A stretch of 64,000 nucleotides of DNA from Bog-473 sp963736525 (GTDB taxonomy: Bacteria > Actinomycetota > Acidimicrobiia > Acidimicrobiales > RAAP-2): NCBI GenBank assembly GCA_963736525.1, contig CAVTPF010000018.1:215887-279886 (forward strand). Direction: 5' to 3'. The notes beneath the pieces are model-generated. The model was not told the DNA's origin. It saw only the letters and a program-made list of their open reading frames with translations, and did not search any database. Numbering within the stretch: the first letter of the stretch is position 1; every line of letters starts with the position of its first letter. The position numbers and the translations under genes were made by a program. Below, piece by piece: positions 16,847 through 26,041 of this stretch.

Positions 16847-18442
16847 ATGCGCCCCATGCCTGAGGAGGTTCCCGGTCTCACCGGACGTGCGCGGGTGCTC
16901 GCCGGGGTGGCCGTGGGGGTGGTCCTCGCCGCCGGCCTGCTCCTGCGCTTCTGGACCCGCTCGGGGCTCTGGCTCGACGAGGCGCTCACGGTCGACATCG
17001 CCCGACTCCCGTTGCACGAGATCCCCAACGCCCTGAAGCACGACGGCGCCCCACCGCTCTACTACTACCTCCTGCACTTCTGGATCGTCCTCTTCGGCCA
17101 GTCGAACGACGCCGTGCGCTCCCTGTCGGGCGTGTTCGCCGTCATCACGCTGCCCGTGGCCTGGCTGTGCGGGAAGCGCTTCGGCGGGCGCACCGTGGCG
17201 TGGACCATGTTGGTGCTCCTGGCGAGTGCGCCCTTCGCCGTCTACTACGCCACCGAGTCGCGGATGTACGCGCTGGTCATCCTCCTCACCGGCTGCGGGT
17301 TCCTGGCGCTGCAGCGGGCGGTGGCCGCGCCGCGCCCGGGCAACCTGGTCGCCGTCGGCGTCGTGACGGCGGCGCTGCTCTACTCCCAGTACTGGTCGAT
17401 CTACCTCGTCGCCATGGTCGGCATCTGGCTGGTGGCCTCCATCGTCCGCACGCGCCGCCGCGGCCACCCGGAAGCGGCGCCGTGGGCCGCGCTCATCGCG
17501 TTGGCCGTGGGGTGCCTGCTGTTCGTGCCCTGGCTGCCGACCTTCTACTACCAGTCCAAGCACACGGGCACGCCATGGGCGGCGCCACCGAACTTCTCGG
17601 CCGTGATCAACGCGCTGACGGGGTTCACCGACAATCAGGGATCGACCCTGCAGACGGCCACCAACCAGGGCCGGCTCCTCGCCGTCATCTACTTCTGCAT
17701 GCTGGCCCTGGCGGTGTTCGGCGTCGGCCTCAGTGGCCGCATCATCGAGCTGGACCTGCGCACCCGGCCCCGCTCGCGCGGCGTCGGCTTCGTCGTGCTG
17801 GGCACGCTCTTCGCGGCGATCGCGGGCGGCATCATCACCGCCAGCGCGTTCTCCTCCCGCTACGCCGCCGTGGTCTTCCTCCCTTTTCTGCTGCTGGTGG
17901 CGCTCGGCACGACGACATTGCTCAACCCGAGGGCGCGGCTCGTCATCGTCGGCCTCGCCGTGGTGGCCGGCCTCATCTCGTCGGCCCAGAACGTGACGAC
18001 GCAGCGCACCCAGGCCAACACGGTGGCGGCGGCCATCAACGCACAGGCGAAGCCGGGGGACGTCATCGCCTTCTGTCCCGACCAGCTCGGGCCGGCGGTG
18101 TACCGGCAGATACGCGATCCCTCGCAGTACGACATGATCACGTTCCCGCGCCGCACCGGCCCGCAGATCGTCGATTGGGTCGACTACGCCGACGCCGTCC
18201 ACGCCGGCAACCCCGGCGCCTTCGCCGACGCCGTGTTCGGGAAATCGGCGGGCGGGCATCACATCTGGCTGGTCTGGGAGCCGATGTACCAGACGTACGG
18301 GGTGAAGTGCGAGACGATCGCCACCGAGCTCCTCAACGCCGCCACCAGCGCGGGCGGCGGCGGTCGCAACGTCGTCACGAGCCACGAGGCGCTGTACTAC
18401 GAGCCCATGAACCTGACCGAGTACGCGACCGCGGGCTCCTGA
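16847..18442 (+). CDS. GT-C membrane glycosyltransferase, GT39/ArnT-like
   Basis: 531 residues from ATG 16847 (ATG 16856 also possible; the frame opens at 16793). About 11-13 membrane helices. The extracytoplasmic loop after helix 1 holds the catalytic-type motif LWLDEALTVDIAR, and DGAPPLYYYLLHFW follows as in ArnT/Pmt enzymes. YATESRMYALVILL is also family-typical. Such enzymes use polyprenyl-phosphate sugars outside the membrane. Head of a run of co-oriented glycan genes. Confidence 0.8.
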   Translation: MRPMPEEVPGLTGRARVLAGVAVGVVLAAGLLLRFWTRSGLWLDEALTVDIARLPLHEIPNALKHDGAPPLYYYLLHFWIVLFGQSNDAVRSLSGVFAVITLPVAWLCGKRFGGRTVAWTMLVLLASAPFAVYYATESRMYALVILLTGCGFLALQRAVAAPRPGNLVAVGVVTAALLYSQYWSIYLVAMVGIWLVASIVRTRRRGHPEAAPWAALIALAVGCLLFVPWLPTFYYQSKHTGTPWAAPPNFSAVINALTGFTDNQGSTLQTATNQGRLLAVIYFCMLALAVFGVGLSGRIIELDLRTRPRSRGVGFVVLGTLFAAIAGGIITASAFSSRYAAVVFLPFLLLVALGTTTLLNPRARLVIVGLAVVAGLISSAQNVTTQRTQANTVAAAINAQAKPGDVIAFCPDQLGPAVYRQIRDPSQYDMITFPRRTGPQIVDWVDYADAVHAGNPGAFADAVFGKSAGGHHIWLVWEPMYQTYGVKCETIATELLNAATSAGGGGRNVVTSHEALYYEPMNLTEYATAGS

Positions 18443-18446
18443 CGTC

Positions 18447-19685
18447 GTGGCGCCGGTGACCGGTCCCGGGGCGGTGGCAGGGGCGGGTACGCCCGACCGG
18501 GCCGGTGCCACCCGGGGCGGTCGGGCCGGATGGGCGGCCGTCCGGGTCGCCTGGGGGGGCGTGCCCGAGCCCCTGCGCGAGGCCCTGTTGCCCTTCGCCG
18601 TCGCCCGCGTCGTCGTCGGGGGCGCGCTCGGCCTGGCCCACTTCATCGTCGACCGCACCCACCCGTCCACCCCCGGCGTCGCGGCCCGGGTGCACGCCGG
18701 GCTGCTCGGCTGGGACGCCGGCTGGTACGAGACGATCGCCCGCGAGGGCTACGGGCCCCTCGGCCGCCAGTCCCTGCGCTTCTTCCCGGCCGTGCCGCTG
18801 CTGACCCACGCCCTGGCCTGGGTCCCCGGGCTGGGGGACGGGCCGGCGCTCGTCCTCCTGGCCAATGCGGCGGCGCTGGCGGCCACCGCCATGCTCTACG
18901 TCCTGGTGCGCCGGGAGACCGGTGACACCGCCGTGGCCCGGCGTTCCCTGTGGGTGTTCAGCCTCCTGCCCGCCGGCTTCGTGCTCGTCATGGGGTACGC
19001 GGAGTCCGTCCTGCTGGTGCTGGCCATCGGGTGCTTCCTCGCCCTGCGCCCGCCGGCGCCCCCCGCCGCGGCGCGCCCCCATTTCGCCGTGGCCGGGGCC
19101 CTGGCCTTCGGGGCCGCCCTCACCCGCCCCATCGGCGTCCTGCTGGCCCTGGCCGTGGTGGCCGAGGTGGTGCGCTGGTGGCCGCGGCTGGGCCGGCCCG
19201 AGCGGGTGGCGGGCATCGGCGCCGCGGTGGCGCCCTTCATCGGGGTGCTCGCCTTCTTGGCCTGGTCCAAGCACACCGTCGGCGACTGGTTGGCGCCGTT
19301 GCGGGTCCAGCTCCAGAGCTCGCACCATGGTGGCCTGTCCGACCCGCTCACCACGCTCTATCACGACGCAACGGGGGTACTGCACCATCACGTCGGGACG
19401 GCCCTGCACGTGCCGTGGGTGCTGCTGGCGCTGGCCATGCTGATCGTCTGCTGGCGTCGGCTCCCCGCCCCCTACACCCTGTTCGCCGCCGCGGTCCTGG
19501 CCACCGCCGTGGCCGGCTCGAATCTCGACTCGTTCGAGCGCTACGCGCTGAGTGCGTTCCCCCTGTCGGTCGCGGCCGCGCTGGTGCTGCGCGAGTCCCA
19601 ACTCGAACGGGCCGTCCTGGCGTTGCTGTCGGCCGGTCTGGCCGGCTACGCCCTCCTGGCCTTCCTCAACATCTCGGTCCCCTGA
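18447..19685 (+). CDS. PIG-V-like membrane mannosyltransferase
   Basis: 412 residues from GTG 18447, four bases after the previous stop. After a Gly/Ala-rich N-terminal tail the protein has about 10 membrane helices. The first large loop carries WDAGWYETIAREGYGPLG, the hallmark of PIG-V-like GT-C transferases (polyprenyl-phosphomannose dependent). FFPAVPLL and the later GYAESVLLVLAIG fit the same family. Acceptor unknown; the neighbours suggest cell-envelope glycan. Confidence 0.75.
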   Translation: MAPVTGPGAVAGAGTPDRAGATRGGRAGWAAVRVAWGGVPEPLREALLPFAVARVVVGGALGLAHFIVDRTHPSTPGVAARVHAGLLGWDAGWYETIAREGYGPLGRQSLRFFPAVPLLTHALAWVPGLGDGPALVLLANAAALAATAMLYVLVRRETGDTAVARRSLWVFSLLPAGFVLVMGYAESVLLVLAIGCFLALRPPAPPAAARPHFAVAGALAFGAALTRPIGVLLALAVVAEVVRWWPRLGRPERVAGIGAAVAPFIGVLAFLAWSKHTVGDWLAPLRVQLQSSHHGGLSDPLTTLYHDATGVLHHHVGTALHVPWVLLALAMLIVCWRRLPAPYTLFAAAVLATAVAGSNLDSFERYALSAFPLSVAAALVLRESQLERAVLALLSAGLAGYALLAFLNISVP

Positions 19686-19766
19686 GCGACGCGGGGTCCG
19701 CGCCGGCCCGGCAGGGAGCGACCCGTCCCCGAAGGCCCGCGAAGGGTCCACTAACCTGCCTACTTC

Positions 19767-21272
19767 GTGGTTGCACCAGACGAAGCACCCGTCGTCATTG
19801 CCGGGGCGGGGCCCGGCGGCCTGACGGCGGCCTACCTGCTGACCAAACGGGGGGAACATCCGCTGGTGCTCGAGGCCGACGACGTCGTCGGCGGCATCAG
19901 CCGCACCGTGGTGCGCGACGGCTGGCGCTTCGACCTGGGCGGGCACCGCTTCTTCACCAAGGTGCCCGAGGTGGAGGCGCTGTGGCACGAGATCCTGCCC
20001 CAGGACGATTTCATGCTCCGGCCGCGCATGAGCCGCATCTACTACAAGGGGAAATACCTGGACTACCCCCTCCGGGCGATGAACGCGCTCCGGAACGTCG
20101 GCCTCGGCGAGGCCCTGCTCTTCGGGTTCTCCTACGTGTGGGCCCGCATCCACCCGCCCAAGGACGAGTCGAACTACGAGAACTGGTTGGTCAAGCGCTT
20201 CGGCTGGCGCCTCTACCGTGCGCTGTTCAAGACGTACACCGAGAAGGTGTGGGGGGTGCCCGTCTCCGACATGCCGGCGGACTGGGCGGCGCAACGGGTG
20301 AAGAACCTCGACCTGCGCAAAGCGGTCCTGAACGCGATCCTGCCGAAGCACAACCAGACCGAGATCACCACCCTCATTGAGGAGTTCCAGTACCCCAAGT
20401 ACGGCCCCGGCATGATGTGGGAGGTCTGCGCGGAGAAGGTGCAGGCCGCCGGGGGGACCCTGGAGCTGGGGGCCCGGCTGACCGGCATCACGGTCGAAGA
20501 CGGCCGCGCCGTGGCCGCGACGTACGTGCAGGGTAGGACGGCGCACACGGTGCCCGCCTCGCACATCGTGTCGACCATGCCGATGCGCGAACTGGTCCAC
20601 ACCATCACGCCGCCCCCACCGCCCGAGGTCGTGGCGGCGGCCGACGACCTGCACTACCGCGACTACCTCACCGTCGCGCTCATCGTGCCCGAGTCGCGCA
20701 GCTTCCCCGACAACTGGATCTACATCCACGCCACCGACGTCGAGGTGGGGCGCATCCAGAACTACGGCTCGTGGTCGCCCTACCTGGTCAAGGACGGGCG
20801 CACCTGCCTGGGACTCGAGTACTTCGTCTTCGAGGGCGACGACATGTGGAACAAGCCCGACGACGAGCTCATCGCGTTGGGCACCAAGGAGCTGATCGCG
20901 TTGGGCCTGGCGGCCGACGGCGATGTCGAGCAGGGCTACGTGGTGCGCGTCCCGAAGGCGTACCCCTACTACGACTTCAGCTACAAGGCGAACGTCGAGA
21001 CCATCCGCAAGTGGATCGAGACGGAGGCGCCCAACATCCACCCGGTGGGGCGGAACGGGATGCACAAGTACAACAACCAGGACCACTCCATGTACACCGC
21101 CATGCTGACGGTGGAGAACATGCACGGCGCGACCCACGACATCTGGTCGGTCAACGTGGAGGAGGAGTACCACGAGGCGGGGTCGACCGGACGCGACGCC
21201 CCGGTGTTGCCGCGGCGCACGGATGCCCCGGCCGCCACGGCGGCGACGGCAGGCAAACTCGGCCCTGGCTGA
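19767..21272 (+). CDS. FAD-dependent oxidoreductase, UDP-galactopyranose-mutase-like
   Basis: 501 residues from GTG 19767. The N-terminal Rossmann motif GAGPGGLTAAYLLTKRG with acidic VLEADDVVGG binds FAD, followed by DLGGHRFFTK as in the amine-oxidase/UGM-like group. The middle (KTYTEKVWGVPVSDMPADWA) is typical of actinobacterial flavoproteins annotated as protoporphyrinogen-oxidase-like. Its place in a glycan cluster makes a sugar-nucleotide or polyprenyl-sugar substrate plausible, but true UDP-galactopyranose mutase activity is not shown by the sequence. Confidence 0.7.
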   Translation: MVAPDEAPVVIAGAGPGGLTAAYLLTKRGEHPLVLEADDVVGGISRTVVRDGWRFDLGGHRFFTKVPEVEALWHEILPQDDFMLRPRMSRIYYKGKYLDYPLRAMNALRNVGLGEALLFGFSYVWARIHPPKDESNYENWLVKRFGWRLYRALFKTYTEKVWGVPVSDMPADWAAQRVKNLDLRKAVLNAILPKHNQTEITTLIEEFQYPKYGPGMMWEVCAEKVQAAGGTLELGARLTGITVEDGRAVAATYVQGRTAHTVPASHIVSTMPMRELVHTITPPPPPEVVAAADDLHYRDYLTVALIVPESRSFPDNWIYIHATDVEVGRIQNYGSWSPYLVKDGRTCLGLEYFVFEGDDMWNKPDDELIALGTKELIALGLAADGDVEQGYVVRVPKAYPYYDFSYKANVETIRKWIETEAPNIHPVGRNGMHKYNNQDHSMYTAMLTVENMHGATHDIWSVNVEEEYHEAGSTGRDAPVLPRRTDAPAATAATAGKLGPG

Positions 21273-23172
21273 GCACGCGCCCGCGCGGGCGCCGTGGTGG
21301 CGGCCGTGGATGACCCTCGTCGCGGCGGGCGCGCTGTACCTTCTCGTCGCCGTCACGCTGTGGGTGCACGCCTGGGCCGCGGGCGCCACCACGCACACCC
21401 TGTGCGGGTGCGGGGACCCGGCGCTGTTCCTGTGGTTCTTCCAGTGGCCGGCCACCGCACTCGCCCACGGCGAGAACCCGTTCTTCTCGACGGCGCTCTT
21501 CCATCCCACGGGTATCAACCTGCTGGCCCAGACGTCGGTCACCGGGCTGAGCCTGCCGCTGGTGCCCGTGACGTGGATCTGGGGTCCGGTGGCGTCGCTC
21601 AACGTCGCGTCGACGCTGGCGCCGGCGCTGAGCGCCTTCACCGCCTTCGTCGTGGTGCGGCGCTGGGTGCGCTGGGTGCCGGCCGCCTTCCTGGGCGGCC
21701 TGCTCTACGGGTTCTCCCCCTTCGTGCTGAGCAGCCTGGAGTTCGCGCACCTGATGACGGCCGCGCTCATGCTGCTCCCGCTCATCCTCGCCACCCTGGA
21801 CGAGATCCTGATCCGGCAGCGCCACGGTGCCGTCGGGGCCGGGGCGGTCCTGGGCCTGCTCGTGTTCGCGCAGTTCTTCCTCTCGTCGGAGCTGCTCGCC
21901 ATCGCAGCCGTGGTCGTCGTGCTCAGCCTGGTGGTCCTGGTGGCGGCCGCCCTGGTCGCCGACCCGGCCCAGCTGCGGCGGCGGGCCCCCCATGCCCTGG
22001 CGGGCCTCGGTGTCGGCGTGGGCCTGGGCGCGGCGCTGTTGGCCTGGCCCGTGTGGTTCGCCCTCGACGGCCCGGCCCACCTCTCCGGCCTCGTCTGGCC
22101 GAACGTCACCGTCATCGGCGGCTTCGTCCCGTCGAGCTTCGTGGCGCCCGGGTACCCCAGCCCGCACGCCGTCTTCCTGGAGCTGGGCGGGTACGAGGGG
22201 GCCCCGCTCGGTTCGGCCGCGTACCTGGGCTGGGGCCTCCTGGCGGTCCTGGTCGTCGGGACGGCCGCCTTCCGGCGCGACCGCCGCTTGTGGTTCTTCG
22301 GCGCCGTGCTGGTCCTGTGCGGGGTGTTCTCGCTGGGGGTGCGGCGCGGGCAGTGGCAACCGGCCCACATCTTCGACCACGTCCCGGTGCTGCAGAACGT
22401 GATCGAGCAGCGCTTCATGGCGATCGGGTTCCTGGCCGCCGCCGTCATGCTCGCCGTCGTCATGGACCGCGTCCACGCGCTGGCACCGGACTGGCGGGGC
22501 GCGGTGGGAGCGCTGGCGGCCGCCTGCGTCGCGCTGGTCCCCGTCGCGGCCGTCTTCGCCCCCCGGCTCCCGTTCGCCATGCAGCCCGTGATCCTGCCCC
22601 GCTGGTACGGCGAGGTGGCGCCGGCGCTGCCCCCGGGCCAGGTGCTGCTGTCGTACCCGGCCCCGTTCTCCGGGATCCAGTCCGCCATGGCCTGGCAGGC
22701 GGTCGACCGGATCCACTACAGCCAGGCCGGCGGTGGGGGACCCCAGGGCGTGGCGGCCCGGGCCGGGTCGGCGGCACCGGGATTCCGCGTCCTCAGCCAG
22801 CTCGGGTTCGGCGTCGGGGTGCCGCCGCCGGCGGGGACGCCGGCCCAGCTCGCCGCCGTGCGCCACGCGCTGGCGGCGTGGCGGGTCACGACCGTGGTCG
22901 TCGCCACCAACCCGGCCGCTCCCGTGTTCCAGCGGGGCCGCGACCCGGCCTACGCCGCTGCGTTCATGACGGCCGCCCTGGGCCGGCGCCCCAGCGTCGA
23001 GGCGGGGGCCTGGGTGTGGGACGACGTGCAGGCCGGCACGGCGGGCCCGCTGCGGGTGCCGGCGGGCACCCTCGGGTCGTGCGCGGCCAAGGCCACCACC
23101 CGCTCGCTCCGGGTGGTGGTCAGCATGCGGGTGCCCGACTGCGTGGCCCTGACCGCACTGGCCCATCCCTGA
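21223..23172 (+). CDS. Large polytopic membrane protein, GT-C-like
   Basis: Up to 649 residues from ATG 21223, overlapping the flavoprotein gene by 50 bases. ATG 21310, at the edge of the first helix, is an alternative start. About 11 membrane helices in the first 440 residues are followed by a soluble extracytoplasmic part with low-complexity Ala/Gly/Pro segments. The loop after helix 1 (CGCGDPALFLWFFQWPATAL) holds a conserved-looking Asp, and FHPTGINLLAQTS resembles membrane glycosyltransferases of unknown specificity. Confidence 0.65.
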   Translation: MPRPPRRRRQANSALAEHAPARAPWWRPWMTLVAAGALYLLVAVTLWVHAWAAGATTHTLCGCGDPALFLWFFQWPATALAHGENPFFSTALFHPTGINLLAQTSVTGLSLPLVPVTWIWGPVASLNVASTLAPALSAFTAFVVVRRWVRWVPAAFLGGLLYGFSPFVLSSLEFAHLMTAALMLLPLILATLDEILIRQRHGAVGAGAVLGLLVFAQFFLSSELLAIAAVVVVLSLVVLVAAALVADPAQLRRRAPHALAGLGVGVGLGAALLAWPVWFALDGPAHLSGLVWPNVTVIGGFVPSSFVAPGYPSPHAVFLELGGYEGAPLGSAAYLGWGLLAVLVVGTAAFRRDRRLWFFGAVLVLCGVFSLGVRRGQWQPAHIFDHVPVLQNVIEQRFMAIGFLAAAVMLAVVMDRVHALAPDWRGAVGALAAACVALVPVAAVFAPRLPFAMQPVILPRWYGEVAPALPPGQVLLSYPAPFSGIQSAMAWQAVDRIHYSQAGGGGPQGVAARAGSAAPGFRVLSQLGFGVGVPPPAGTPAQLAAVRHALAAWRVTTVVVATNPAAPVFQRGRDPAYAAAFMTAALGRRPSVEAGAWVWDDVQAGTAGPLRVPAGTLGSCAAKATTRSLRVVVSMRVPDCVALTALAHP

Positions 23173-23341
23173 GCCGGGGCGGACGCTCAAGGCCCGACCG
23201 GGACAGGCCGACGCGGACCTCTGTGGCGCCATCACCATTTTCCGGACGTTTGGTGCCAGAGTGGTGGTGTGCACCATCGCGCCGGATCCTGCCCGTGGTA
23301 GACGACGTCGGCATGGAGGACGAGGCGGCGAGGTCCCACGC

Positions 23342-24802
23342 GTGACGGGGCCGGGGACGCCCGAAGCGTCCGAAGCCGAGATGGTCGTCGAGTCCGTGCC
23401 GGCCGCGATGGCGTTCGCCCCCAACGCGGTCGGTCCGAACCTCGGCGCGGAGCTCCTCCTCGACGCGCAGGCGAAGCCCGGCGTCGAGTCGATGCGGGCC
23501 GGCCTGCTGCAGGCGGGGCCGCTCGCCGCGGCGGGAGTGCTGACCAACGGGGCCAGCGTCGTCCTCACCGTCGCCCTGGCCCGCCTGCTGGCGCCGCACG
23601 GCTACGGGGTGCTCAACCAGCTGACGGGCCTGTACCTCATTCTCTCCATGCCAGGGTCGGCCGTGGTCGTCGCCGTCGTGCGGCGGGTGACGCTCTGGCA
23701 CGAGGACGGCAGCGGTCACCTGGTGCGGCGCTGGGCGGGCCGGGTGCACCGGCAGGGGACCATGCTGGTCGTGCTGTGGGCGGTGATCGTGTTCGCCAGC
23801 CGCCACGGCGTGGCCGTCCTGCTGAACCAGCAGAGCGGCATCGGCATCGCGGCCATCCTCACCGCCGCTGCGTTCTTCGTGCTGCTCTCGCTCGACCGCG
23901 GCCTCCTGCAGGCCCACCGGGCCTACCGTCCGTTGGCGGGCAACCTCGTGGTGGAGATGAGCGTGCGGGTGGCCGCCGTGCTCGTGCTGGTCGCCGCCGG
24001 GTTCGGCCCGTCGGGCGCGGCGGTCGGCGTGCTGATCGGCGAGGTGGCCGCGGCCGCGCACGCGCGCTACGCCGCGGTGCGGGCCTGGTCGGGAGGACAG
24101 AGCGCGCGGGTGCACGCCGCGGGCTGGTGGGCGGCCGTGCGACCCGACCCGGTGCTGGGCGGGGGCGCGGCGGAGCGGCGCACGGTGGTCCTCGACCTCG
24201 TGGTCGCCTCGGTCTCGTTGTCCATGGTGGCCGTGCTGCAGAACGTCGACGTGCTCGTCGTCGGGCGGGACAACCCGACCCACAGCGGCGCGTACGCCGC
24301 CGTCTCGGTCACGAGCAAGGCGATCGTCTTCGGTGCCATCGTCCTCGGCGGCTACCTGCTGCCCGAGGCGGCCATCCGGTGGCGGCAGGGCGGCCACGCG
24401 CTGCGCCAGCTCGCCGTCGTGCTGGTCCTGCTGGCCGTGCCGTCCGTGCTGCTGCTGGGCGTGGCACTCGCCGCGCCCGAGACGCTGCTGCAAGTGCTGT
24501 TCCACCACGCGTACACGTCCGCGTCCGACGCACTCGCTCCGCTGGTGCTCGCCATGATCCTGCTGAGCGTCTCGGTGGTCCTCACCATGTACCTGCTCGC
24601 CGTCGGCCGGCACTGGGTGGCCGGGGTGCTGGTGCTGGGCGCGGCCGCGCTGACCGCCGCGGTGTCGCAGGTGCACGGGTCACCCCGGGCCACGGCGTTG
24701 GTCGACCTGGCCGTGCAGGCCGCGGTCCTGCTCGTGATCGTGGCGGGCTTCGTGGTCGTGCACAGGGTCCGACTGGGGAGGCAACCCGCAGGGCTAAATT
24801 GA
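23342..24802 (+). CDS. Polysaccharide flippase-like membrane protein
   Basis: 486 residues from GTG 23342 behind a GAGG-rich stretch. After a 60-residue cytoplasmic tail there are about 12-14 membrane helices in pairs, with ARLLAPHGYGVLNQLTGLYL resembling the start of Wzx/MATE-type lipid-linked oligosaccharide flippases (GxxxYG pattern). Probably translocates a lipid-linked glycan made by the neighbouring transferases; assignment to a specific flippase family is uncertain. Confidence 0.65.
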   Translation: MTGPGTPEASEAEMVVESVPAAMAFAPNAVGPNLGAELLLDAQAKPGVESMRAGLLQAGPLAAAGVLTNGASVVLTVALARLLAPHGYGVLNQLTGLYLILSMPGSAVVVAVVRRVTLWHEDGSGHLVRRWAGRVHRQGTMLVVLWAVIVFASRHGVAVLLNQQSGIGIAAILTAAAFFVLLSLDRGLLQAHRAYRPLAGNLVVEMSVRVAAVLVLVAAGFGPSGAAVGVLIGEVAAAAHARYAAVRAWSGGQSARVHAAGWWAAVRPDPVLGGGAAERRTVVLDLVVASVSLSMVAVLQNVDVLVVGRDNPTHSGAYAAVSVTSKAIVFGAIVLGGYLLPEAAIRWRQGGHALRQLAVVLVLLAVPSVLLLGVALAAPETLLQVLFHHAYTSASDALAPLVLAMILLSVSVVLTMYLLAVGRHWVAGVLVLGAAALTAAVSQVHGSPRATALVDLAVQAAVLLVIVAGFVVVHRVRLGRQPAGLN

Positions 24803-24806
24803 CCCG

Positions 24807-26021
24807 ATGGGTGACGACATGGGGCCCGTCCCCGCCGCGTCCGGTCGCCGCCGGGGTGAAGCGGCGCCGTCCGATGCCGAGGTCCTGGCCTCCATCGCGG
24901 CGGACGCCGGGATCCGGCGGATCCACTTCGTGGCCTGGCGGGACCTCGACGACCCCGAGGCGGGTGGCTCGGAGCTGCATGCCCACGAGATCGCCTCGCG
25001 CTGGGCCGCCGCCGGCCTCGACGTCACGTTCCGCACCTCGGCCGTTCCCGGGGCGCCGGCGGCGCTGACGCGGGACAAGTACCGGGTGCTGCGCCGGTCG
25101 GGGCGGTACGCCGTCTTCCCGGGCGCGGCCTGGGAGGGGATCCGCATGGGCCACCGCCCCGGGGACGCCCTCGTGGAGATCTGGAACGGCATGCCGTTCC
25201 TGTCGCCCCTGTGGTACCGCGGGCCACGCCTGGTCTTCCTGCACCACGTCCACGCCGAGATGTGGGGGATGGTGCTGCCGCCCACGCTGGCGCGGCTGGG
25301 CGACGTGACCGAGCGCCGGATCGCGCCGCGCTTCTACCGCCACAGCCGCGTGGTGACCCTCTCGGCGTCCTCGCGCAGCGAGATCGTGGAGATGTTGGGC
25401 CTCCGCGCCGACCGGGTGACGGTGGCTCCGCCGGGGGTCGACGCGCGCTTTCGGCCCGGCGGCCAGCGGTCCCCGACGCCCCTGGTGGTCGCGGTGGGTC
25501 GCCTGGTGCCCGTGAAGCGCTTCGACGTCCTCCTCCGTTCGCTGGCTGCGCTGAAGGCCGATCTGCCCGGGCTCCAGGCCATCGTCATCGGCGAGGGGTA
25601 CGAGCGGCCGGCCCTCGAGGCGCTGCGCCACGAGCTGGGCGCGGACGACTGGGTGAGCATGCCCGGGCGGGTGGAGGACGCGGCGCTGGTGTCGTGGTAC
25701 CGCCAGGCCTGGGTGGTGGCGAGCAGCTCGCAGCGCGAGGGCTGGGGCATGACCCTGACCGAGGCCGCCGCGTGCGGGACGCCTGCGGTCGCCACTGCCA
25801 TCGCCGGCCACGCCGACGCCGTGTTCGACGGCGAGTCGGGCCTACTCGTGGACGACGTGAGCGACCTGGGCCCCGCCCTCGGGCGCGTGCTGGGCGACGA
25901 GGTGCTCCGCAACCGCCTGGCCAAGGGGGCGTTGGCCCGGGCGCGCTGGTTCACGTGGGACGCCACGGCCCGCCGTGCCCTCGAGGCACTGGCGGAGGAG
26001 GCGGCCGCGCACGCCTCCTGA
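24807..26021 (+). CDS. GT4 family glycosyltransferase
   Basis: 404 residues from ATG 24807, four bases after the flippase-like gene. GT-B fold: the N-terminal domain has DLDDPEAGGSELHAHEIASR (acceptor side). The C-terminal donor domain starts near VVAVGRLVPVKRFDVLLRSL and has the nucleotide-sugar E-x7-E motif in REGWGMTLTEAAACGTP. A cytoplasmic retaining transferase, likely adding a sugar to a lipid-linked intermediate for export by the neighbouring flippase. Confidence 0.85.
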   Translation: MGDDMGPVPAASGRRRGEAAPSDAEVLASIAADAGIRRIHFVAWRDLDDPEAGGSELHAHEIASRWAAAGLDVTFRTSAVPGAPAALTRDKYRVLRRSGRYAVFPGAAWEGIRMGHRPGDALVEIWNGMPFLSPLWYRGPRLVFLHHVHAEMWGMVLPPTLARLGDVTERRIAPRFYRHSRVVTLSASSRSEIVEMLGLRADRVTVAPPGVDARFRPGGQRSPTPLVVAVGRLVPVKRFDVLLRSLAALKADLPGLQAIVIGEGYERPALEALRHELGADDWVSMPGRVEDAALVSWYRQAWVVASSSQREGWGMTLTEAAACGTPAVATAIAGHADAVFDGESGLLVDDVSDLGPALGRVLGDEVLRNRLAKGALARARWFTWDATARRALEALAEEAAAHAS

Positions 26022-26041
26022 GGGCGGACGGGCCCGCGCGG

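Noticed and set aside
18375..21641. Very long open frame on the minus strand opposite the glycan genes (about 1088 codons)
   Set aside because: It is antisense to three well-supported genes, is rich in Arg/Gly/His/Gln with no domain, and is the usual high-GC artefact. The same holds for minus-strand frames at 5444-7003, 7652-10489, 10069-11721 and 21151-23568.
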